Source: Russula earlei
Lineage: Eukaryota; Basidiomycota; Agaricomycetes; Russulales; Russulaceae
Length of the DNA stretch: 64,000 bases
Direction: 5' to 3'
Assembly: GCA_025769875.1 (NCBI GenBank)
Contig: JAGFNK010000112.1
Coordinates: 1 to 64,000, forward strand
Position numbers and translations under genes: made by a program. Each line of letters opens with the position of its first letter. The first letter of the stretch is position 1. Positions 45,291-54,974 of this stretch are shown one piece after another. The notes below the pieces were generated by a model, which saw nothing but the letters and a program-made list of their open reading frames with translations, was not told the DNA's origin and ran no database searches.

Positions 45291-45915
45291 ATGGATCCTT
45301 CCAACGACACTCCTAGTAAGTACAGAACTTTCCAGAGATGGGGTTTCGGATATCGATGGTGATCACGCTTCGTTCTTCTCTAATCAGCCCAATTCGACCA
45401 ACTGAAGCAGATGAACCATACCACACTCCGATCGAAGGTGTTCGACTTTACGGAAACATGTCAAGGTTCACTCCTGCGCCTTTCTGACTGGAATGCACTT
45501 TCCGGTGTCTCTCATCTCTCTGTTGTAAACTGACCTTCCAGAAATTCAAAAGACGACTTGTCCCTCTTCTCCCCAATGCGGCACAGATCTATTTCACCAG
45601 GACCGGCATCACGGCGTTGGGGCAATACCCACGGCTGTTTGCCCCTGCAAATGTTCTCGAATGATGCGGCGCAATGATTGCACGGCCTGGCGCGGATATC
45701 GTCGGAGGTTCGATGAAAAAGTCTCTTGTATCGGTCATAATCTTCAAGAGCTCGTCGACTTGCCTTTGCATCGTGATCGAGACCTCGGCCGAGACATATG
45801 GCCGAGCTATTGTCTGCCTCGAACGATGGCTATGACACCGTACTGTTCAAAGCATGATCCTCGTTTCCAAAATCGCTTATCGTCACGGATGGCTTTTGCA
45901 AAGGCACCCGACTAG
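45291..45915 (+). CDS. Possible small spliced gene, unknown product
   Basis: ATG 45291 opens MDPSNDTP, followed by a consensus donor GTAAGT (45316) and an acceptor ending TAATCAG (45387). Exon 2 (45388-45465) gives QFDQLKQMNHTTLRSKVFDF and a second donor at 45466. With the acceptor at 45541 the frame stays open to 45915. A different splice would instead give FKRRLVPLLPNAAQIYF and stop at 45663, which looks more protein-like. The N-terminal exons look real; the C-terminal half is uncertain. No family is recognised. Confidence 0.35.
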
Positions 45916-46389
45916 CAAGAAATGCAGCGCGTGTCTACGATTAATATCAATTTTGATCACCACGGGTGGATGTTATTGTTCTCCTTTTTTTGTTTGCTGA
46001 AATGCGCTGACTTGGCTAGACTGTCTTAAAACTGCCAATCTAAACCGGCATAGTCTCTCTCCGTGAGGAATTCAGGGGAGGGAATGTTCGCTCTAGATAA
46101 AAACAACGACCACCGGCGGCCTTTCCGCAACGGGAAAGTGCTGCTACCAGCCAGCACAGCGGGGCGCCTTACTTTACGTGCACTAAGTGCGTCGTACTTT
46201 TGATGTGGCATGGGCTAACGGCATTGTGTGACGGTTCATGCGCATATGAGGTGTATCAAATACCCAACCCCTTATTTTTCCCGGCAACGCGAAGAAAGTT
46301 GTGGCCGTATGGGAGATTCCTCTGACTAATATCAACGAGTCCGTCTAGGCCCCGGCAACGGAAAAGGTCGTGTCCCTCGTCGCATCGTA
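45916..46389. other. Intergenic region, no gene seen
   Basis: No supported coding frame or repeat. Confidence 0.45.
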
Positions 46390-46701
46390 TCACACGGGCT
46401 CAGGCGGAGCTCTCGAGCACTCCATCGGTGTCTTCACCCCAAGCTGCAGACATATCTCCATTAGTCCGTCAACAATGAAGTCCGGATTGTCCCCAAGTAT
46501 CCAGCGGAAATGAAAAGGGTTCCCAGATGGCAGCTGACGACGCCACAGGCGTGATGTGGTGCCATCGGCCTCAGTCTTGGCTAACCACAGGTGCCGATTC
46601 AAAACGGAAGCAAGCTCCCATCCCTCGGCGTCTTGAACAGTTCCTAGCGCGGTCAGAAGTGGAAAAGCTAAAAAGTCAATTACCCACTCAAGGAAGTTCA
46701 A
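46390..46701 (-). CDS. Unassigned 103-codon frame, possibly a gene fragment
   Basis: The minus-strand frame contains FLEWVIDFLAFPLLTALG and a Trp-rich stretch (HLWLAKTEADG, FHFRWILGDNPDF) that looks like protein rather than chance. It has no ATG at its upstream end. It could be the last exon or a relic of a larger gene; no family is recognised. Confidence 0.25.
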   Translation of the reverse strand: MNFLEWVIDFLAFPLLTALGTVQDAEGWELASVLNRHLWLAKTEADGTTSRLWRRQLPSGNPFHFRWILGDNPDFIVDGLMEICLQLGVKTPMECSRAPPEPV

Positions 46702-46960
46702 GACCTACAATCTGATGATAGATGGCGCCTTCCCCGCTCCGTACGCTCTGATCACGCCTCCCTACCTACGGATCGATAAGGGTACGGCAGAATCGCGTTT
46801 GTGAAGCTTTTACAATTGAGCTGTCACAGGGATCGTGAATTCCGCAGCCTGGTACAGTCCAAACTCCCGTGGCACGCGCTTACAGCCATTGCAGCGGATG
46901 CTAAAATCAAAAACGCCAATCAATATACTCACCCCACATGCCCTATGGTGTGGAGTCGAG

Positions 46961-47064
46961 GTATAAAAAGCCCCCCATGTCGTTGAGTAAGCAACATCAT
47001 TCTTCGCCTCTCCCACTTATTCGCTTGCGTCTCTTCCCCTGCAGCATCTACCCGTTGCCAATGT
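46961..47064 (+). promoter_or_regulatory. TATA box and pyrimidine leader without a gene
   Basis: GGTATAAAAAGC at about 46961 is followed by a CT-rich leader (CGCCTCTCCCACTTATTCGC) and ATG 47061, which opens only nine codons (MSLAPTVRL). The arrangement is that of a strong fungal promoter whose gene has been lost or whose first intron I cannot place. Confidence 0.35.
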
Positions 47065-47773
47065 CCCTCGCTCCTACTGTTCGGTTATGAAACTCAGGAT
47101 CGTGACGACGCTGTTTTGATGCGGTCTACTCGTCTCCTGATTCATAGCCGAAACAGAGGAGTAAGCGCTCTGGCTCCCCGAGATTGCTGAGGTTCATGTC
47201 TTACACCCCCCCTTGGCCGACGTTATCCACGACCATAACCTCTGGCGACACAGTGCCCTCCGACATATACACCGAGCTCACATGTGATGCGGACTGAAGC
47301 AAGTGGTATACGCATTTCTCAGATCCCCGATCCTCTTCTCACGTCCTACAACGATCGTACTTTCCGACGCACTTGCCGACCTACCCCTAGTGCCGTATGG
47401 GTGATTATGTATTTTCGACAAGTCGTGCCTGGATATGGGCATACTAATATATTCGGTATCATATGTAATTGTAGTTCGCGGAGTATGTTTACTCCAGCGC
47501 GTGAGGGTACTCCATACACTCGAGGTCGATCATCTGACTGATCGATTGCCTTTCGAAGGTGCGTTCGAAGTGGTAATCAGTCGATTTATTACCGCCATTA
47601 GATCTCCGAAGGCAATGATTTAGTAAAAAGCGGTCGTCTCAGTTCTCACATATCAACAGCGCCAAAGGTAAATGTGATCAGTAGCAGTAATTAATCGATG
47701 ACACTGCGGCGTGCGGATGAGCCCGGTGGTGATAATGAATGGGCACAGAAAGCAAAGAGAGGCAATCACCTGA

Positions 47774-47824
47774 AAACGGTCGGATGCTGGCATGATAAGC
47801 GAACATGCCAGCATTCGACCGTTT
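47774..47824. repeat. Near-perfect hairpin, 21-bp stem
   Basis: AAACGGTCGGATGCTGGCATG is followed after 9 bases by CATGCCAGCATTCGACCGTTT, its reverse complement except for one mismatch. It may be a small transposon relic, a small-RNA precursor or a cruciform. No gene is adjacent. Confidence 0.85.
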
Positions 47825-50033
47825 CCATTTCACAGTCTCGGACGCTCGATATTTCCAGAAACCGGTGGAAGTTTGAGGCTTAGGCAGGTAAGCATGTATC
47901 GGAAAAGCGAGGGACGTGAAATAAAGACTTTGTCGTGTCTGAAGAACGTAATCAAGACAGACGAGAAACACTAAGGGGTACTTTGCTATAAATATTTGCA
48001 AGACGGGAGTGATAAACGTTGATACCGCTTGACGGATGCAGGAGTTGCAGCATGTGCAGTAGCACAAAAAAAGAGTCGACTCAAACGAAAAGGCTGGAAT
48101 AGGATGGGTGGCAACCGTTTTTTGGGTAGTTCACGCACGGCATGCCTTGAGACACAAGTGCACCATAGCCTTTGGGCGGTCGTCAAAGGACCCATCAAGG
48201 ACAAGTCCGAGCGGTAACGCACCCGCACATTGAGGACGCCGATAACAGGTAGATATCCCGTGTTGTAGATTGACATGTCTGGGCACTCGAGCGCTGCCAC
48301 GTGCTAATGGCTCTATAATTCTGCTGTGGTCCTTGTCACAGGCATCGGGGGGCGGGCGGGGAAAACGTGGTCGAGGCTTGTGAGGTAGGATGCAAGGTTG
48401 ACATGATTGCAACGGGTGGGTGTGAATGGAGACCCCTCAACCAACGAGCGTGATGTTCTCGATGGACGGGATCGACTCGAGAGGGGATAGAGGGGGGCCA
48501 TATGCCGGAACGCCCACGGGATAGCCTCACACACATGCATGTGTGTACCACACTTTTCTGGTGTGTGGACCGTGGCGCACGTGCCCGCTCGAGAAAAATA
48601 AACCAAAAAAAAAAAAGCATTACTGTAAAAATTATGTACAGATCAAGCTCAAATTCGGTTCTCCATGGAGAGCACACGCTACCTGAGTGTGACGTTGACG
48701 CACGACCCCTCGCGGTCGCCAGTGTCCTGGAGCCCGGGCCATGGACAGCACGACTGTTGCCCCTTCGAGCTCCTGAGAGAGATAAAAAAAAAAAAAAAAC
48801 AGGGCCCACGCCCCTACTTTAATTCTCCGCAGGAGAAACAGCAAAAAAGAAAAGAAGGTTTGATCGATATGACAAGGTGTGGAGGAGTGCGATAGCCTCC
48901 GATGCGCCCGGTGCTGTTTCCCTCACAGGCGCGATGGGCGTCTCGAAAGTGCAAAACTGTGGGTACCCGTTCGAACTTGTGAGTTCTTAGCTCTCAGCAG
49001 CGAAACGTGGCATGTGGCAACAGACCGGAATCGCGACTATGTAGCACAGCATCTGACCCGCAGTTACCGGGTACTGTCCCGGGGCCGGGGAAGTTTTTGG
49101 TGAAAGCCTGGGATGGCAATTGTGTATGGTAGGCATGATGATAACAAAAAAACCCTGACAGCATGATACGCTTGATTGTCGCCAAGGCCAAGATTAAATT
49201 AACCGTAGCTATAGTTTCTGAGAACGAAAATAAAACAAGGATCAGAGCCGATTTAGAGGTGGTGCTACGTGCCAGGAGTCAAGTGACTGTCGCTGGAATC
49301 TCTAGCCCCTTAATACTCGGATGCAGGCCCAAGAGCATGGCGTTATCGATTTCACATGAACAGGTTTCGTCAGAGAGAAGACGACATTTATCCAATTCAG
49401 TTGGTGGAGGGAGTCACATAAGAGCCGTAACTGTGACTTCCTCGGGGTCAATGTCAGGACCTGGAAAGGACAAGGACAACACCAGACTACGGCATCGTGG
49501 GGCGGCGTTCGAACCAATTAGCGGAGCTGAGGTGCCCGTTACGAGAAGGAGCCGACGATGCCTCGCATCGCCCTCGCGCAGTACATCTGTTCCAATCCAA
49601 GAAATTCGAGTGCACCGCATGTTTGGCCGGTTTCACGGTGCGAACTGAACCTAAAGATGGCACGACGTGCGTCAGTCGAAGGAAGTAGTCCGCGATGATA
49701 TCGACGGCGCTGTTTCAGCCCAGCATTAGCCTGAGTTGGTCGCGGCATTATTTTATTGGCCGTGTGAACCTCCTAGCTCAGCTCAGGCTTTCAGAATTTC
49801 ATATCAGGCCCCACTGTGACGAGCACTGCAGGGACGAAAACCCACCCCTGTACAAAACGTTTCCGCAGGCAACGCGCTAAGCCAACATGGGTAAAACGTA
49901 AACTGTGCTGAACGTCGAGCGTGTGTGTGTGTGTGGAGTGTTGTGAATTGACTGCGAAAGCGATTCCCGCAGTCAAGGTTCCGGCAGACCGAAAATCGAG
50001 GCTGAGCAACCCCTAATAACCATCAGCAAAACT

Positions 50034-50221
50034 GTCACTACTAGAAGTGACTAGAAGTGACTAGAATTGCTATTTTAGGTCATTTCTAGTACACTCTAGT
50101 TCATTCTAGGTGTTTCTAGTAGGAGGTAGTTTTCCTGTCACTACTAGAAGTGACTAGAATTGCTTAGGTCATTTCTAGTACACTCTAGTTCATTCTAGGT
50201 GTTTCTAGTAGGATGTAGTAA
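50034..50221. repeat. Tandem duplication of a CTAG-rich block (~85-100 bp)
   Basis: The block from GTCACTACTAGAAGTGACTA to GTTTCTAGTAGGA occurs twice (about 50034-50130 and 50139-50216). It is dense in TCTAG/CTAGA and partly self-complementary (CTACTAGAAGTGACTAG against TTTCTAGTAG). No coding role. Confidence 0.85.
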
Positions 50222-51581
50222 AGCATCATCCTCAGTTGTTAGCGCGCACAGCATGCATCATGATCGGAAGGGCTGTTCAGGTTTTCTAGCTTACCCATCA
50301 TGAAGCTACCCATCAATCCTGTTACATACTAAACCGCATCCTCTGGTCGGATGTAGTCGTAGTGCCAGCGTTGGAAAGGGAAAACGCGGTAGCGGTCAGT
50401 CCAGTGGAATAGGCGTGCCTGATCGGCCGCGAATAGAGTGCGATAGCGAGCTGTACTTGAGCGTGACTGTGCATGCTCAAGTACACAGCACAACACAGCA
50501 GCACTCTCGTCCCTCTATTCGAAGATCAACATCACAGCGCCCTGCCCTGGAATATCCTTTATGTACTCGTGTCCCCCAAGGCAAATAAAAACACCACCCA
50601 AATTTGGTCGGGTGCTTAGTACGACGCAGATCACATATTTCCAACGACAAACTTAATTCGTAACAGATCCTTGCCTTGCACATCAAACGTATCTCGCCGA
50701 CTAATTGAAGACGGACGAGACATATCCCCCCGCAGATGATATCACTGGGAGCTGCTCAAAAGTGCTCACAAACATCGTCTGCCTGTGCAAGTGGTCGATT
50801 GACACGCTTTGTACACAAGGCCGGGCGCCATAAGCAGGCGTTAACAAAAGCAATGCAGGAGGATCAGTGCCGTTTGCAGCGCACGCCAAACCTTCTTTCG
50901 CATGACATGAGGAACACGCGGAAGAAACTTCCTCAACAGGGACGCGGAGCGCTCAGGCCAGGCGAGAAAGCGAACAGACATGAGCGCAATTGCATCAACT
51001 GATCCGTGCGGCGAGGATGAAATTTTGCTCCCAGATGGCCATCGTGAGGGACCGTGCCGTGTCCTACCCATCGATGAGATCTTTTAGAGCGAGCTGATGC
51101 GCAACTTTTGGCCTTCGGGCGGATCCCGCTCTATCGTAGTGTCGAGAAGCTTAGCGGACCGTCCATAAGCTCTTGGAAGGACAAGTTGTAGCCCGACAAT
51201 GACAATATCTTCAAAGTGATTCAGCGACAGTGCGGCCTCGGTGTCGAGGAATTGCCTGCCAATGAGGCGAATGCAGGAAGGTTGAACCAATGTACGGTGG
51301 TGGTCACATAGCCTTCATCTGTACATGTACTAGTGGCGTCCCGTCGACAAATCGCCGTCTTCGGTTTCCCTGTGTCGAGCGTTAAGCAGAGCTTTCATGA
51401 ATGCACACGATCTCTTGAAAGACCAAACAAACATTGAAATTACGACGCTCTAGATGAGGGAATATCCTTGCAATCTCCGGCCTGGTACGCAACCTCTGGA
51501 GATAAGCTATAACACGAGGGCAGCCAGCTGTGCGGTCATGTCCATGAACCAAGGCCAGTAGACGGACCAATCATGCCGGCT

Positions 51582-52466
51582 TCACTTGCGCGCAAAGGGA
51601 ATCTGAAATCCAGAGAGGAGCTGCCTCGCCCGCTCCTGCGCGCCAACACCCCTCGCGTTTGTGATGAAGTGGATATGCATGCCATAGGCCTTCGGATAAG
51701 CGTCCAGGTTGACCTCGATTTGGGGGAAGAAACCGAATGCCTCGGGGGGTAGACCAAAGGACACGACACCGGAGACGCCAGCCGGCGTTTGTGGATTTGC
51801 AGACGCAGGTGGGAGCGCGATGCCCGGAAACTCGCGCAGTCGGGGAAGGACGAACTCGGTGAGCGTGCCGAGGAAATCGTACATCTTTGAACCGAGAAGG
51901 TCGACCTTGGCTCCGAGTGGGATACCAGGGCGCACCCAGCCGCCGACGGACTTGATGCCGCGCACGATCTGTACGCCGGTGCTGCCACGCCGCCCACCGC
52001 CATATTCCGTCTCGCCAGACAGCGCGCGCAGGGCCATGATGGGCCCGAGCAGGTTCTGCCGGCTGACGATGGCGTCCTTCGCCATGGTGTGAAGCTGTAT
52101 GCGCTCGAGACGGACAACGTTCTCCGAGGTGGTCAGAGGGGCGGGCTTGCGGCCGACCTGGGAGCCGCCGACAGGCGGATTATGTCGCAACTTGACATAT
52201 GGGTTCTCGGGGTCGTACATGAGGCGGATCCTGCGAGGTGGTGGGCGCGGGCCACTCTCATGCTCGTAAGTCATGTATAAAAGGTCATCGGCGAGAGTGT
52301 TGTGATAGTGCTCGCCGAGGCGGGAGAGGTGGGTGTCGCGGACGACGATGTCGACGTGGGGGATGGGGAGGCCGCGTTGGTCGTGAACTAGCTTGCGTAT
52401 TTTTCGGACGGGTCGCAAACCCCGAGTTGCTGTTGCAGCAGCCGCGCGGACGGGAGCAGCACTCAT
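51582..52466 (-). CDS. MRPL7: Mitochondrial large-subunit ribosomal protein uL5m
   Basis: An intronless 294-residue frame. The N-terminus is Ala/Arg-rich without acidic residues (MSAAPVRAAAATATRGLRPV), typical of a mitochondrial import sequence. The uL5 core begins with RLERIQLHTMAKDAIVSRQN and GPIMALRALSG, then VRPGIPLGAKVDLLGSKMYD, FLGTLTEFVLPRLREF and a glycine-rich stretch (SFGLPPEAFGFFPQIE). It ends with the conserved MHIHFITNARG. The protein contacts 5S-like and central-protuberance elements in mitochondrial 54S subunits. It is divergently transcribed from the syntaxin gene, 145 bp apart. Confidence 0.93.
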   Translation of the reverse strand: MSAAPVRAAAATATRGLRPVRKIRKLVHDQRGLPIPHVDIVVRDTHLSRLGEHYHNTLADDLLYMTYEHESGPRPPPRRIRLMYDPENPYVKLRHNPPVGGSQVGRKPAPLTTSENVVRLERIQLHTMAKDAIVSRQNLLGPIMALRALSGETEYGGGRRGSTGVQIVRGIKSVGGWVRPGIPLGAKVDLLGSKMYDFLGTLTEFVLPRLREFPGIALPPASANPQTPAGVSGVVSFGLPPEAFGFFPQIEVNLDAYPKAYGMHIHFITNARGVGAQERARQLLSGFQIPFARK

Positions 52467-52611
52467 CTATCGTCGTCGACTGCTGCGAAAATGAAAAAGA
52501 AAAAGAAAAAGGTTGGCGGTGCCAAATAAGGATATTCACCCACGTGGTCCCTCCGCGGTCGCCTCGCCCTCTGCTCGCTGCAAGCAGGCGACGCTCGTAC
52601 AACGATATATC
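52467..52611. promoter_or_regulatory. Divergent promoter of MRPL7 and the syntaxin gene
   Basis: 145 bp between the start codons, including a purine tract (AAAATGAAAAAGAAAAAGAA) at about 52487-52510 that probably excludes nucleosomes. Confidence 0.55.
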
Positions 52612-53667
52612 ATGAGCTTTCAGGACATAGAATCCGGCTCATCCAAACCTCTTTACTCCTCTTCGCAAGATGCACCACAATCGCGGGAGGAAGCGGCGTT
52701 CCTGAGCTTGCAGTCCTCCCTCTCACTTCAAGTTTTCAAGATCAACGCAAATGTCCAAGGAATCCTCAAGCTCGTCGACCAGCTGGGTACTCCCCGGGAC
52801 TCTTCCACATTACGCAAGAGCCTGTTTGTCCCCCCATTCGTTGACCATACCATGCCCTGACTTACCATCCCCTGGCGCTAGGCATGACCTCACAGAGACG
52901 ACACGTGCCATGACGAGGCGCGGGTCTGACGATCTGAAGAAATTGGCGGCGCTGCAGGCAACGCTGGTGTGCCCTTGTCCACATGCACCGTTCATGTTGC
53001 CCTGTGGAGCTGACGTTGGCATAGCCAAGTAAGAAGACACAGATGCAGAAGACTGCCCACGATTTTCAGTTATCATTTGTCGCATTCCAACGGGCTCAGC
53101 AAGTGAGCGCCGAGAAGCAGCGCACTGTTGTAAAGACCGTCAAGTTGGCGGTGGAGGAGGATCACGCAACGTGAGTGCGCCGACCCCATCCCATGCAGTT
53201 CTCGGTATACAACAAAGTGTCTCCACGTCGTAGGTTAAATCCGCACACGGAAGCCGCACCCGAACAGTTGCAAGCCCAAACAATGCAGTCACAACTCTCT
53301 CCACATGAGCTCGCATACCAGGAATCCCTCATTCAGGAACGCGAAACCGAGATTAGAGAGATCGAGACGGGTATTCATGAGCTCTCTGAGATTTTCCGCG
53401 ACCTCGGTACGCTTGTACACGAGCAGGGTGGCATGCTTGGTCAGTTCACTCAACACCTTGTGATCTCCGCGTATGGTAACGCAATTATTTTGTCCTGGCT
53501 TCTTAACCCCTGTAGACAACATCGAGTCAAACGTCTACTCAATCGCGGTGGATACTGCTGGTGCTGCTGAAGAGCTGTCTACCGCATCAGAGTATCAGCG
53601 GAAAGCTGGACGTCGGGCCGCCTGTCTTGGCCTTCATCCTCATAGTCGTTCGTCGCCGTCGTATTAG
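52612..53667 (+). CDS. PEP12: Pep12-like endosomal syntaxin (Qa-SNARE), tail frame disrupted
   Basis: Five exons (52612-52823, 52882-52966, 53025-53170, 53234-53439, 53516-53667) give 266 residues as read. The start MSFQDIESG is followed by an N-terminal three-helix region (AAFLSLQSSLSLQVFKINAN, DLTETTRAMTRRGSDDLKKL, KTAHDFQLSFVAFQRAQQ). The SNARE helix runs about 180-242, with the zero-layer Gln in LVHEQGG near 212. The family mediates fusion with late endosomes and the vacuole. After QRKAGRRAACL the frame reads GLHPHSRSSPSY and stops, so no membrane anchor is made. The other two frames at 53627-53680 hold AFILIVV and then VAVVLVAVR, the expected anchor. Two small indels therefore separate the SNARE helix from its anchor. 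Splice sites are otherwise all clean. Confidence 0.88.
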
Positions 53668-54974
53668 TCGCTGTAAGGCATTCGTTCTCGTGTTCCCTCT
53701 TGTGCTGAAAAATCTACAGGTTCTGTCATAGTCGATGGCGGTGACTGTTGTTAATGACTTTATTATGGTAATCTAATGGATTTTGTGTACTCAGGATTGA
53801 GGATGCTTTCACTGTTGCTGATGAAAGGGCAGTCCTATAAGACCCACGACAGTTAACCCAGCACCCCCAGTGGGTTTCCTCTCAAGAAAAGAGACGTTTT
53901 AGATCCGTGGATGCGAGTCTCGACCATGAAAGTACTGAGTAACTGAGTAACCAGGCACCACTATAATATTGAGAACGGTTTGTTTTGGGATTGTCGAGTC
54001 TTCAAGCTTCAAGGGTCGGGGTTTGATGGTTGGGACCCTACAAATGTCTTTGATGCCTGGCCGAGAAAGTTCATGGCAATTGTATTGAGGATATCAAAGC
54101 GACTTGCCTTGGCTATGTGAGTCATTTCGAAGAATTCGGGACTCGGTGGATGCTCCATAGGTACGATCACCTGCGTTTCCACGTAGCAACATGTTTGCCG
54201 CCGAGATCAAAGACTAGTCAATCCAACTCGAGAACAAGTACCAATCACCTCGTATTTGCAATGCCTTACTGCCTTGTACACGAATAATAATTCGGACAAG
54301 GGGAACTTCATCGCTTACCTCAGCGAGTCGGGCACCAGGAACGTTCAACGGTTGCTGATGTCACATCGCCCGATGGAAGCGATTCATCTACCCTGGTGCG
54401 AACGCAATTCCGATGTATTGATTTTCCAGAAAACGATCCAGGTATAACTTCGGTGCTGCGCTCATGTCCATATCACCTTTGATCCAACCGAGATATGAAT
54501 TGCACTTTGGCCCCTCTAGGAGACATGACAAATTAATGAGGTAAGGGATCCAAAGGTGCCGATGCAGGTGCAGCCTGAGGTATACTATTTCGTGGATGCA
54601 AATTCAGCGTCAGCATTAGTGAGTCGCGGGTTGGGGGTGTATTTCTCGCATTCTTGAATCGCGTCTTGAGCCATGCGATAATATTTGGTTCACATCGCGA
54701 ACATCGAGTGGAACCGTAAGGCCTCAATTGTTCCGACACCAGCTTGGAAAAACACCGCTCTATTATCGGGTATCAGACCTCTAGTACAGTAATGCGTATG
54801 CGTAATTTATCTTTAAAACACGCGATGCGAGGAACAATAATGGTGTGATATGATGTTGAATGACAGGCGTGTGTGCCACAATAAAGCAACGTGGAAATCG
54901 TCTCCAAGGAGGCGAAAAAGAGTGACCAAATTCCGAGACAATTGCGAGAATCCGTATGGAGGGATATACAGAAG
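53668..54974. other. Intergenic region, no gene seen
   Basis: It lies between the 3' ends of the syntaxin (plus) and SIN kinase (minus) genes. No coding frame is supported. Confidence 0.5.

Larger units (their letters stand above)
46702..51581. other. 4.9-kb gene-poor region
   Basis: No supported gene. It contains a TATA-type promoter without an evident gene near 46960, a hairpin at 47774, adenine runs at 48605 and 48786, a (GT)n tract near 49920, and a tandem repeat at 50034. Open frames of 60-160 codons overlap on both strands and lack known domains. Confidence 0.5.

Noticed and set aside
48502..48895. Overlapping open frames at 48.3-48.9 kb
   Set aside because: They arise from adenine runs and GC-rich flanks, overlap on both strands, and contain only low-complexity KKKK-type protein.
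49500..49530. Possible tRNA B-box (GGTTCGAACGCC, minus strand)
   Set aside because: No A-box at the right distance and no acceptor stem can be folded around it.
51709..52092. 127-codon plus-strand frame inside MRPL7
   Set aside because: Antisense shadow of the ribosomal protein gene.
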